Source: an uncultured Selenomonadales bacterium (GTDB lineage: Bacteria; Bacillota; Negativicutes; Selenomonadales; Selenomonadaceae). From it: DNA of 8,442 nt. This document shows positions 1 through 6,095 of this stretch, piece after piece; position 1 is the stretch's first letter, and the number at the start of each line of letters is the position of its first letter. The notes beneath the pieces are model-generated. The model was given only the letters and a program-made list of their open reading frames with translations. It was not told the origin of the DNA and ran no database searches. The DNA lies in NCBI GenBank assembly GCA_937915885.1, contig CALGGP010000356.1, positions 1-8,442 on the forward strand, in the 5' to 3' direction. Position numbers and translations under genes: made by a program.

Positions 1-98
1 CAAAACTCCGTCGCCGACGGCGCCCTTTATTTTGAAAAAAAGTTTTTCGAGGGTGGGCGGGTGGGGAGAAAAAATTTTTTTCCGTTGACCCCGTCGCC
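1..98. other. Gene-free left edge with GGCGCC half-element, G4 motif and A/T tracts
   Basis: No convincing gene is seen here. Positions 8-20 form an interrupted palindrome (CCGTCG-C-CGACGG). Positions 18-25 (CGGCGCCC), followed by TTTATTTT, match the right arm of the 39-bp inverted-repeat elements at 2707-2745 and 8229-8267. The left arm would lie before the window. Read rightward, a hairpin plus T-rich tail could terminate a gene lying to the left, but this cannot be judged from half an element. Positions 35-46 and 69-81 are A-then-T tracts, likely curved DNA. A guanine-run motif at 51-66 is listed separately. Confidence 0.55.
51..66 (+). other. Canonical G-quadruplex motif (four G-runs, single-base loops)
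   Basis: The sequence GGGTGGGCGGGTGGGG has four runs of at least three G with one-base loops (T, C, T). Motifs with all loops of one base are known to form very stable parallel G-quadruplexes. It lies on the plus strand, downstream of the leftward tetR gene, so it would be in the template strand for tetR read-through and in the RNA of any rightward transcript. It is flanked by A/T tracts on both sides. Confidence 0.75.
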
Positions 99-133
99 CC
101 CAATTACGCATTACGCATTTCGCATTACGAATT
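99..133 (-). repeat. Five 7-bp tandem repeats overlapping the tetR 3' end
   Basis: Read on the minus strand, the units are AATTCGT, AATGCGA, AATGCGT, AATGCGT and AATTGGG. The first units overlap the last codons of the TetR gene and supply its TAA stop (125-127). The tract leads into GGGGGCGACGG and then ACGGAAAAAA. This resembles the tract at 2634-2675 in period, in the closing AATTGGG unit and in the following sequence, although the inner units differ (AATGCGT here, AATTAGG there). Confidence 0.7.
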
Positions 134-700
134 GCTTTTTATGCCGTCGATGAGCAGTTGCACCTTCAATTGCACGTTGGTTTGAAACGGGATCGGCATG
201 AGGCTCAACGCCGCCGAGTGATAGATCGAATGAAACATCTCCGCGATCAGCGCGCTCGACACATCCGCGCGGATATGCCCGTCCGATTGCCCGCGCTCGA
301 TGATCGCCTCGAACACCGGCTTGAATTTCGGACGAGTTCTCTTCTTCCACAGGTCCGGTCGATCCGAATGCTCCGACGCGCTCAGGAATAACGGCAGCAC
401 AAATTTATTTTCGTCGAGCAACGCCGCCGTCCGATCGTTGATCACTTTCAGCGCCGCCAACGGGGAATGTTTTTCGCGCTCCGCCAACTCGATCAATTCG
501 CCTTCAATGCGCTCGAACAACGCGAACAACAAATCTTCCTTCGACGCAAAATAATTGTAGAAAGTGCCGACCCCCAGCCCCGCCGCGTTCATTATGTCGG
601 CGATTGATGTCTCGCTGTAGCCGCGCCGATCAAATTGTTCGACCGCCGCCGACATTATCAGCTGCCGCGACCGAAGTTTTTTCCGTTCTCTCAAACCCAT
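125..700 (-). CDS. TetR/AcrR family transcriptional regulator
   Basis: This is a predicted ligand-responsive DNA-binding repressor of 191 residues, the usual TetR size. A basic N-terminus (MGLRERKKLRSRQ) leads into the TetR helix-turn-helix at about residues 32-51, with the signature SIADIMNAAGLGVGTFYNYF followed by SKEDLL. The helical C-terminal part (about 60-191) would bind an effector and dimerise, and its ligand cannot be read from sequence. The ATG is backed by AGGTGG nine bases upstream. The gene diverges from the PMI-ROK fusion across 97 bp, so it probably regulates itself and perhaps that gene. TetR proteins also often control ABC-2 exporters, but the permeases here are 5 kb away and no link is visible. 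The stop codon lies inside a heptamer repeat tract, which may have replaced the original last residues. Confidence 0.93.
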   Translation of the reverse strand: MGLRERKKLRSRQLIMSAAVEQFDRRGYSETSIADIMNAAGLGVGTFYNYFASKEDLLFALFERIEGELIELAEREKHSPLAALKVINDRTAALLDENKFVLPLFLSASEHSDRPDLWKKRTRPKFKPVFEAIIERGQSDGHIRADVSSALIAEMFHSIYHSAALSLMPIPFQTNVQLKVQLLIDGIKSNS

Positions 701-726
701 TTCTGCTCACCACCTTACCGCCGAAA

Positions 727-755
727 ATAATATCACAGTTCGGCGCCGTTGAAAA
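727..755 (-). promoter_or_regulatory. Possible tetR promoter overlapping the divergent promoter
   Basis: On the minus strand there is a TATTAT -10 (plus 727-732) and a weak TTTTCA -35 (plus 750-755) with a 17-bp spacer. The -35 occupies almost the same bases as the -35 of the rightward promoter (749-754), so the two would compete. The 8-bp palindrome CGGCGCCG at 741-748 lies in the spacer and is a possible operator core. Symmetry does not extend beyond 8 bp, and the same word recurs in the window's repeats, so this is weak. Confidence 0.35.
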
Positions 756-776
756 GCGATTAGTTTTTGCTATAAT
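749..776 (+). promoter_or_regulatory. Strong sigma-70-type promoter for the PMI-ROK gene
   Basis: TTGAAA (749-754, one mismatch to consensus) and a perfect TATAAT (771-776) are separated by 16 bp. A TG at 768-769 makes an extended -10. Transcription would start at about 782-784, immediately at the AAGGAG ribosome-binding site (784-789), which lies eight bases before the ATG at 798. The leader would therefore be only about 15 nt. Confidence 0.8.
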
Positions 777-797
777 GGGCGCGAAGGAGCGATCGAT

Positions 798-2630
798 ATG
801 GCGATTTTGAAATTGAAGGCGGCGTGCAAAAATTATGTGTGGGGCGGGCGGCGCTTGATTGACGAGTACAATGTCGAGTACGGCGGAAAATTTTTGGCGG
901 AGGCGTGGATGTTGTCCTGCCACCCCGACGGGGCGTCGACGATCGTCGGCGGCGACTTCGACGGCAAAACTTTGATCGAGTACATCAATGCCAACGGTCG
1001 GGAGGTGCTCGGCGAAAATTGTCGGCGGTTTCGAGATTTCCCGTTGCTGATCAAATTCATCGACGCGCACGACGATTTATCGATCCAAGTGCACCCGTCG
1101 AATGCGTATGCGCTCGAGCACGAGGGGCAATTCGGCAAGACGGAGATGTGGTACATCATCGACGCGGAGCCGGGCGCGAAAATTTATTACGGATTCAAGC
1201 GACGGATTGATCGAGACGAATTTAAATCGCGCATCGGCAGTGAGCGCTTGCTTGAGGTGCTGAACGCGGTCGAAGTGCAACGCGGCGACGTGATTTTGAT
1301 CGAGAGCGGGACGTTGCATGCGATCGGCAAGGGGATCGTGCTGGCGGAGATACAACAGAACTCGAACGTCACGTATCGGCTTTACGATTACGACAGCAAA
1401 CGGGAGCTGCACATCGAAAAGGCGCTGGAGGTGACGCGGCGCGTGCCGATCGAGCGCGGTCGGAGCGTTTACCCGCACGTGGCGGATTGCGATTATTTCA
1501 CGGTGGATCGCGTGTCACTTGACGGGCGCCTGACTTATCGGACGCAAGGCTCGGTGCAATCGGATTCGTTTCTGTCGATACTGATATTGGACGGCGACGG
1601 GACGTTGAGCAATCAATCGACGACGGTTGAGTATCGCAAGGGCGATTCGTTTTTTCTGCCGGCGGGCTCGGGGGATTGGCAGCTCGAGGGAAAATGCGAC
1701 GCGCTGTTGACGACGGTGCGGGCGAAAGAAAATCCGATCCGCGTGGGCTTGACGATCGGCTCGTCGGAGATACAAATCGGATTGGTCGATCGGAAAAACA
1801 AATTGATAGCGGTCGAGAGGAAGCCGACGGAGCCGGAGCGCGGCGCTCAAAAAATCATCGAAGACTCCGCGCGGAGCATTTTAAAATTGTTGTCGGATAA
1901 AAAAATTCCGTTGGATCAATGCGTGGGAGTGGGCGCGGGCGTGGCGGGGACGATCGATCGACCGCGCGGCAAAGTATTGTACTCGAACAATTTGCGATGG
2001 GAGAATGTGGAATTAAAAAAAGCGCTGGGCGAATTAATCCCGTGTCCTGTGAGGATAGCGAACGATGCGGATTGCGCGGCGCTGGGCGAATCGATAGCGG
2101 GCGCGGGGCGCGGCGTAAAAGATTTGGTGTTGTTGACGATCGGCAACGGGATCGGCGGCGGGATCATTCTCAACGGTGAGGTATTCGAGGGCGGAATGAT
2201 CGGCGGCGCGGAGGTCGGACATCAAGTGATCCGCGTCAACGGGCGGCGGTGTACGTGCGGGCGGAAGGGTTGTCTCGAGGCGTATGTATCGGTGGGAGCG
2301 CTGTTGAGAGCGGCGCGATTGGCGCTCGGACATGAGACGACGCTCGAGGAAATTTTCAAGCGGCTCGATCGAGAAGACGTCGACATGGCAGAAGTCGTCG
2401 AGCAATACACATTGATGTTGGGGCAAGGCGTGGTGAACATCGTCAACATGTTTCGACCGCAATTAATATTATTGGGCGGAGTGATGTCGGCGTATGCGGA
2501 GCGCTTCATCGAGCCGATCGCGGAAATGATCAAGTCTGACAGCTTCGGAGGCGAAGGCTCGCGGCTGCCGACTTTGGCGTTGGCGCAATTGGGCGACACG
2601 GCGGGCATAATCGGCGCGGCAAACCTGTAA
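798..2630 (+). CDS. manA: Fused class I mannose-6-phosphate isomerase and ROK-family sugar kinase
   Basis: The 610-residue protein joins two complete enzymes. Residues 1 to about 310 are a Firmicutes-type phosphomannose isomerase (mannose 6-phosphate to fructose 6-phosphate). Its metal-site motifs are intact: QVHP (Q97, H99), KTEMWY (E116), TLHAIG (H174) and YRLYD (R194). Residues about 314-610 are a ROK kinase of glucokinase type, with NDADCAALGE (catalytic D423 by family analogy), GNGIGGGI, EVGH (E472, H475) and the zinc motif CTCGRKGCLE (C485, C487, C492). The expected N-terminal phosphate-binding motif DxGGT reads TIGSS at 319-323, so ATP use may be altered. Adjacent separate genes for such a pair occur in Bacillus (gmuE/gmuF), which supports mannose or fructose kinase plus isomerase activity in one chain. 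The start is fixed by AAGGAG and a strong promoter. A TetR gene lies divergently upstream. The kinase's substrate is uncertain. Confidence 0.92.
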   Translation: MAILKLKAACKNYVWGGRRLIDEYNVEYGGKFLAEAWMLSCHPDGASTIVGGDFDGKTLIEYINANGREVLGENCRRFRDFPLLIKFIDAHDDLSIQVHPSNAYALEHEGQFGKTEMWYIIDAEPGAKIYYGFKRRIDRDEFKSRIGSERLLEVLNAVEVQRGDVILIESGTLHAIGKGIVLAEIQQNSNVTYRLYDYDSKRELHIEKALEVTRRVPIERGRSVYPHVADCDYFTVDRVSLDGRLTYRTQGSVQSDSFLSILILDGDGTLSNQSTTVEYRKGDSFFLPAGSGDWQLEGKCDALLTTVRAKENPIRVGLTIGSSEIQIGLVDRKNKLIAVERKPTEPERGAQKIIEDSARSILKLLSDKKIPLDQCVGVGAGVAGTIDRPRGKVLYSNNLRWENVELKKALGELIPCPVRIANDADCAALGESIAGAGRGVKDLVLLTIGNGIGGGIILNGEVFEGGMIGGAEVGHQVIRVNGRRCTCGRKGCLEAYVSVGALLRAARLALGHETTLEEIFKRLDREDVDMAEVVEQYTLMLGQGVVNIVNMFRPQLILLGGVMSAYAERFIEPIAEMIKSDSFGGEGSRLPTLALAQLGDTAGIIGAANL

Positions 2631-2633
2631 AGC

Positions 2634-2675
2634 AATTAGGAATTAGGAATTAGAAATTAGGAATTAGGAATTGGG
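2634..2675 (+). repeat. Six 7-bp tandem repeats (AATTAGG type) just after the PMI-ROK stop
   Basis: The units are AATTAGG, AATTAGG, AATTAGA, AATTAGG, AATTAGG and AATTGGG, starting three bases after the stop codon. The tract runs into a G-rich tail (GGGG at 2673-2676, GGGGG at 2689-2693, GGGCGACGGAAAAAA at 2691-2705). The tract downstream of tetR (99-133) has the same period, the same closing unit and a similar tail, in the same position relative to its gene. No promoter was found in 2631-2770, so fic-guaA may be read from the upstream transcript. Confidence 0.85.
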
Positions 2676-2706
2676 GATAACGGAGTTCGGGGGCGACGGA
2701 AAAAAG

Positions 2707-2745
2707 GGGCGCCGAGCCCCTAGGGTGGGAGCGTCGACGGCGCCC
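2707..2745. repeat. 39-bp element bounded by perfect 8-bp inverted repeats (GGCGCC family)
   Basis: GGGCGCCG (2707-2714) and CGGCGCCC (2738-2745) are exact reverse complements separated by 23 bp. The interior carries CCCTAGGG and GGGTGGGAGCG. The element is flanked by A-runs on both sides (2700-2705 and 2746-2750). Read leftward, the hairpin is followed by six T, like an intrinsic terminator, but no leftward gene ends here. An element with identical arms and identical 39-bp length lies at 8229-8267, and a half-copy at 18-25. Confidence 0.75.
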
Positions 2746-2770
2746 AAAAATTTACTGATCGGAGGCGGCG

Positions 2771-3388
2771 TTGCTGAAAAACAAATTGGGCTTGACGGAC
2801 GCAATCGAGTTGGCGCGGGTCGAAGAAAAAATCGGCAAACAAAAGGCGCTCGCAATGTGGAGCGCTCCCGCCTTCGCTCAATTGCCCGCCGGAAAATTTT
2901 CGACGCTGGCGTTCATCCATCGGACGCTGTTCGAGGACATTTATGAGTTCGCGGGGCGCCTCCGCTCCGTCAACGTATCGAAGGGGAATTTCCGATTCGC
3001 GTCGGCGCTGTACCTTCGAGAAGCGGTTGAAACAATCGAGCGGCTGCCGCAATCGACGTTCGACGAGATCATAATCAAATACGTCGAAATGAACGTGGCG
3101 CATCCGTTTCGCGAGGGCAACGGTCGGAGCATGCGGCTGTGGCTCGATCACATGCTCCGGCGGGAGTTGCGACGGGTGATCGATTGGAGCGCCGTCGACA
3201 AAAATAAATATCTGTCGGCGATGGAGCGCAGTCCGATTGATGCCGAGCCGATCAAAAAATTGTTGTCGGATGCGTTGACGGAGTCGATCGATGATCGGGA
3301 GATTTTTATGAAGGGGCTCGACGCGAGCTATTTCTACGAAAATTATATGGCGTATCGAAGTGCGGAATTGGACGGGAGGAATGAATGA
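2771..3388 (+). CDS. fic: Class III Fic protein (protein adenylyltransferase with C-terminal inhibitory helix)
   Basis: The 205-residue Fic enzyme is predicted to transfer AMP from ATP to a hydroxyl side chain of a target protein. The active-site motif HPFREGNGR is complete (H111-R119). The preceding FAGRLRSVNVSKGNFRFA stretch (about 60-77) matches the target-docking flap region. Near the C-terminus, SYFYEN (S186-N191) fits the (S/T)xxxE(G/N) inhibitory motif of class III Fic proteins such as Neisseria meningitidis NmFic, with E190 as the predicted blocking glutamate. The protein should therefore restrain itself without a separate antitoxin. NmFic and FicT proteins modify DNA gyrase, but the target here is unknown. 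Translation starts at TTG: GGAGG (2761-2765) is five bases upstream and an in-frame TGA at 2756 rules out longer starts. The 3' end overlaps guaA by up to four bases. Confidence 0.93.
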   Translation: MLKNKLGLTDAIELARVEEKIGKQKALAMWSAPAFAQLPAGKFSTLAFIHRTLFEDIYEFAGRLRSVNVSKGNFRFASALYLREAVETIERLPQSTFDEIIIKYVEMNVAHPFREGNGRSMRLWLDHMLRRELRRVIDWSAVDKNKYLSAMERSPIDAEPIKKLLSDALTESIDDREIFMKGLDASYFYENYMAYRSAELDGRNE

Positions 3389-4902
3389 TGGAAAAAATTT
3401 TGGTGCTCGACTTCGGCGGGCAATACAATCAATTGATCGCGCGGCGTGTGCGGGAGTGCAACGTCTATTGCGAGGTGCACACTTATACGAAATTCGGCGT
3501 CGACGAGATCAAAAAATTCGATCCGCGCGGAATCATTTTGACGGGCGGACCGCAATCGGTCAACAGCGACGACTTCAGCGTAGACGAAAAAATTTTTGCG
3601 CTCGACGTGCCGATCCTCGGGATTTGTTTCGGCGCTCAACTGATGGCGAAGGCGCTCAGCGGACGCGTTGAGTCGGCTCCGACGTCGGAGTTCGGGCGGA
3701 CGGAGATCGATCGGATTGGCGGCTCGCGATTGCTCGACGGAGTGAGTGCGCGCTCTACGGTGTGGATGAGCCACAACGATCGGATCATCGATGCTCCGCG
3801 CGGATTTAAGATCACGGCGTCGACGGCGAATTGTCCGATCGCGGCGATGGAAAATCCCGAGCGAAAACTTTACGCCGTCCAGTTCCATCCCGAAGTCGTT
3901 CACACCGTCGACGGCAAAATTATTTTCGACAACTTCATCAACCTTTGCGGCTGTGCTCGAGATTGGCAGATGAAATCGTTTGCGGCAGAAAAAATTTCCG
4001 AACTTCGCTCGACGATCAAGGGGCGTGCGTTGTGCGCGTTGAGCGGCGGCGTCGATTCTTCGGTGGCGGCGGCGCTGATGTCAAAGGCGATCGGCAAAAA
4101 TCTGACGTGCGTGTTCGTCGACCACGGACTGTTGCGCAAAAACGAAGCTGATGAAGTCGAGGCGGTCTTCAAAAATTTTGATCTCAACTTCATTCGGGTG
4201 GACGCGTCGAAACGGTTTTTGGATCGATTGTCGGGAGTGACGGAGCCGGAGCGCAAACGAAAAATCATCGGCGAAGAATTTATCCGCGTGTTCGAGGCGG
4301 AGGCAAAAAAAATCGGCGCGGTTGAATATCTCGTGCAAGGGACGATTTATCCCGACGTGATCGAAAGCGGGCTCGGCAAGGCGGCGGTGATCAAGTCGCA
4401 TCACAACGTCGGAGGATTGCCGGATCACGTCGACTTCAAAGCGATCGTCGAGCCGTTGAGAATGCTGTTTAAAGACGAAGTGCGGGCGGTCGGACGCGAA
4501 TTGGGGCTCGACGAAAAAATTGTAAGTCGTCAACCGTTCCCCGGACCGGGACTCGGCATTCGGATCATCGGCGAAGTGACGGCGGATAAAATTAAAATTG
4601 TGCAGGACGCCGACGCGATCTTCCGCGCGGAGCTCGAGAGTGCGGGCGTGATGTCGAATCAATATTTCGCGGCGCTGACGAATATGCGATCGGTGGGAGT
4701 GATGGGCGACGGACGGACGTATGATTATGCGATCGTCCTTCGCGCGGTCGAGACGACGGACTTTATGACGGCAACGGCGTCGAAAATCCCGTGGGAAATT
4801 TTGAGCCGCGCGGCGGATCGGATCGTCAACGAAGTGGCGGGCGTCAATCGCGTGCTCTACGATTGCACATCGAAGCCGCCGTCGACGATCGAGCTCGAGT
4901 AA
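3385..4902 (+). CDS. guaA: GMP synthase (glutamine-hydrolysing)
   Basis: This enzyme converts XMP to GMP using ATP and glutamine, the last step of guanine nucleotide synthesis in the cytosol. Its 505 residues are of normal length. The amidotransferase domain (about 3-190) has GGQYNQLIARR, the nucleophile C81 in GICFGAQ (a variant of the usual GICYGxQ), and H168/E170 in FHPE. The ATP-pyrophosphatase domain starts at about 195 with the P-loop SGGVDSS (220-226). The dimerisation domain ends in the conserved SKPPSTIELE. Two adjacent ATGs (3385 and 3388) overlap the fic stop codon. With GGGAGGA at 3374-3380, the ATG at 3388 has the better spacing, giving 504 residues. Translation is probably coupled to fic. 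The last 161 bp, from within codon 453 to the stop, are duplicated immediately downstream. No terminator is visible after the gene. Confidence 0.98.
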   Translation: MMEKILVLDFGGQYNQLIARRVRECNVYCEVHTYTKFGVDEIKKFDPRGIILTGGPQSVNSDDFSVDEKIFALDVPILGICFGAQLMAKALSGRVESAPTSEFGRTEIDRIGGSRLLDGVSARSTVWMSHNDRIIDAPRGFKITASTANCPIAAMENPERKLYAVQFHPEVVHTVDGKIIFDNFINLCGCARDWQMKSFAAEKISELRSTIKGRALCALSGGVDSSVAAALMSKAIGKNLTCVFVDHGLLRKNEADEVEAVFKNFDLNFIRVDASKRFLDRLSGVTEPERKRKIIGEEFIRVFEAEAKKIGAVEYLVQGTIYPDVIESGLGKAAVIKSHHNVGGLPDHVDFKAIVEPLRMLFKDEVRAVGRELGLDEKIVSRQPFPGPGLGIRIIGEVTADKIKIVQDADAIFRAELESAGVMSNQYFAALTNMRSVGVMGDGRTYDYAIVLRAVETTDFMTATASKIPWEILSRAADRIVNEVAGVNRVLYDCTSKPPSTIELE

Positions 4903-4919
4903 TTTGATTGACAATGTGA

Positions 4920-5080
4920 GCGCGGTCGAGACGACGGACTTCATGACGGCAACGGCGTCGAAAATCCCGTGGGAAATTTTGAGCCGCGCGGCGGATTGGA
5001 TCGTCAACGAGGTCGCGGGCGTCAATCGCGTGCTCTACGATTGTACATCGAAGCCGCCCTCGACGATCGAGCTCGAATGA
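4920..5080 (+). pseudogene. Duplicated 3' end of guaA (last 52 codons)
   Basis: This stretch aligns without gaps to 4742-4902 at an offset of 178 bp, with 8 differences in 161 positions (95%). It covers A454 to the stop of GuaA. Six differences are synonymous, one changes the stop from TAA to TGA, and one is R479 to W (CGG to TGG at 4997-4999). The frame stays open, but the only internal in-frame ATG (4943) has no good ribosome-binding site, so it is probably not translated. The 17 bp after each copy are also related (TTGACAA-GT shared) but far less similar (10 of 17). The duplicated unit therefore probably included the start of the cysK promoter region. No element lies between the copies. 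Confidence 0.9.
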
Positions 5081-5085
5081 AATTC

Positions 5086-5114
5086 TTGACAACGTTTGCG
5101 TCGAAGAGTAAGAT
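5086..5114 (+). promoter_or_regulatory. Predicted cysK promoter
   Basis: A perfect TTGACA -35 (5086-5091) and TAAGAT -10 (5109-5114) are 17 bp apart. The start point would be at about 5121, giving a leader of about 45 nt. That leader is too short for a T-box or S-box riboswitch. A second TTGACA at 4908-4913, after the real guaA stop, has no -10 partner and looks like a duplicated relic. Confidence 0.65.
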
Positions 5115-5123
5115 CATGATAAA

Positions 5124-5153
5124 CATACTTTTTAAGTATGACAAAAATTTTTG
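5124..5153. promoter_or_regulatory. Two palindromes in the cysK leader, possible operator
   Basis: CATACTT-TTT-AAGTATG (5124-5140) is a perfect 7-bp inverted repeat with a 3-base centre. It is followed directly by the 12-bp palindrome CAAAAATTTTTG (5142-5153), whose last base is the first G of the GGAGG ribosome-binding site. Both lie between the predicted start point and the cysK start codon, a typical repressor position. The stem is AT-rich and not directly followed by a T-run, so it is a poor terminator for guaA. The regulator is unknown. Confidence 0.45.
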
Positions 5154-5165
5154 GAGGCGCAATCG

Positions 5166-6095
5166 ATGGGACGAATTTATAAAAGCGTGGCGGAGTTGAT
5201 CGGCGGGACGCCGCTGCTCGAGGCAAAAAATTTTTCGTCGGCGAATCAATTGAAGGCAAAAATTTTGGTGAAGCTCGAGTATTTTAATCCGGCGGGGAGC
5301 GTCAAGGATCGGATCGCGAAGGCGATGATCGAACGCGCGGAAGCCGAAGGCAAGCTCAAACCGAACTCGGTGATAATCGAGCCGACGAGCGGCAACACCG
5401 GAATCGGCCTGGCGAGCGTGGCGGCGGCGCGCGGCTATCGAGCAATCCTCACGATGCCGGAGACAATGAGCATTGAGCGGCGCAATCTGCTCAAAGCATA
5501 CGGCGCGGAGATCGTTTTGACGGAAGGCTCGAAAGGCATGAAGGGCGCGATCGCAAAGGCGGAAGAACTTGCGAAGTCGACGCCGAACGCATTCATCCCG
5601 TCGCAGTTCACCAATCCGGCGAATCCCGAGGCGCATGAAAAATCGACGGGACCGGAGATTTGGGACGACACCGACGGCGAGGTTGATGCATTCATAGCGG
5701 GCGTCGGAACGGGCGGCACGTTGACGGGCGTCGGACATTTCCTCAAAAATAAAAAACCGTCGGTCAAAGTGATCGCGGTCGAGCCGGCAACGTCGCCGGT
5801 GCTGTCGAAAGGAACGGCGGGTCCGCACAAAATTCAAGGGATCGGCGCGGGCTTCGTCCCCGAAACGCTCGATACCGAAGTCTACGACGAAGTGATTGCG
5901 ATCAAAAATGAGGACGCGTTCAAATTCGGTCGGCAGTTCTCTCGAGCCGAGGGCGTGTTGATCGGAATCTCGTCGGGCGCGGCGTTGGCGGCGGCGGTGC
6001 AGTTGGCTCAACGCAAAGAATTTGAAGGCAAGACGATCGTCGTATTGTTGCCCGACACCGGCGACCGCTATCTGTCGACTGAACTCTTCGCCTGA
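5166..6095 (+). CDS. cysK: Cysteine synthase A (O-acetylserine sulfhydrylase)
   Basis: This PLP enzyme makes L-cysteine from O-acetyl-L-serine and sulfide in the cytosol. The 309 residues match the family's usual length. K47 in NPAGSVKDR is the PLP-binding lysine, TSGNTG (74-79) is the substrate loop, GTGGT (181-185) binds the PLP phosphate, and SSGAA (269-273) holds the serine that contacts the PLP ring nitrogen. PDTGDRYLST near the end is a typical CysK tail. I place the start at ATG 5166, because GGAGG at 5153-5157 lies eight bases upstream. An in-frame TTG at 5151 would swallow that ribosome-binding site and add five residues not expected in the family. The gene has its own promoter behind the guaA duplication. 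Its last 28 bp overlap the convergent permease gene. Confidence 0.96.
   Translation: MGRIYKSVAELIGGTPLLEAKNFSSANQLKAKILVKLEYFNPAGSVKDRIAKAMIERAEAEGKLKPNSVIIEPTSGNTGIGLASVAAARGYRAILTMPETMSIERRNLLKAYGAEIVLTEGSKGMKGAIAKAEELAKSTPNAFIPSQFTNPANPEAHEKSTGPEIWDDTDGEVDAFIAGVGTGGTLTGVGHFLKNKKPSVKVIAVEPATSPVLSKGTAGPHKIQGIGAGFVPETLDTEVYDEVIAIKNEDAFKFGRQFSRAEGVLIGISSGAALAAAVQLAQRKEFEGKTIVVLLPDTGDRYLSTELFA

Noticed and set aside
2673..2729. Second G-quadruplex motif in the PMI-ROK/fic gap
   Set aside because: G-runs are present but the loops between them are about 12-13 bases, so it does not fit a stable canonical quadruplex.
2707..2745. Intrinsic terminator of the PMI-ROK gene
   Set aside because: In the rightward direction the hairpin is followed by A-runs, not T. 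Only the leftward reading has a T tail, and no leftward gene ends there.
4943..5080. Separate 45-codon gene in the guaA tail copy
   Set aside because: It has no ribosome-binding site or promoter and is just the C-terminal end of the GuaA dimerisation domain. I treat it as a gene fragment.
5115..5165. Riboswitch or T-box leader for cysK
   Set aside because: The predicted leader is about 45 nt, too short for these, and no T-box or S-box sequence is seen.
5151..6095. TTG at 5151 as the cysK start
   Set aside because: This start would place the GGAGG ribosome-binding site inside the coding region. ATG 5166 has ideal spacing and gives the normal family N-terminus.
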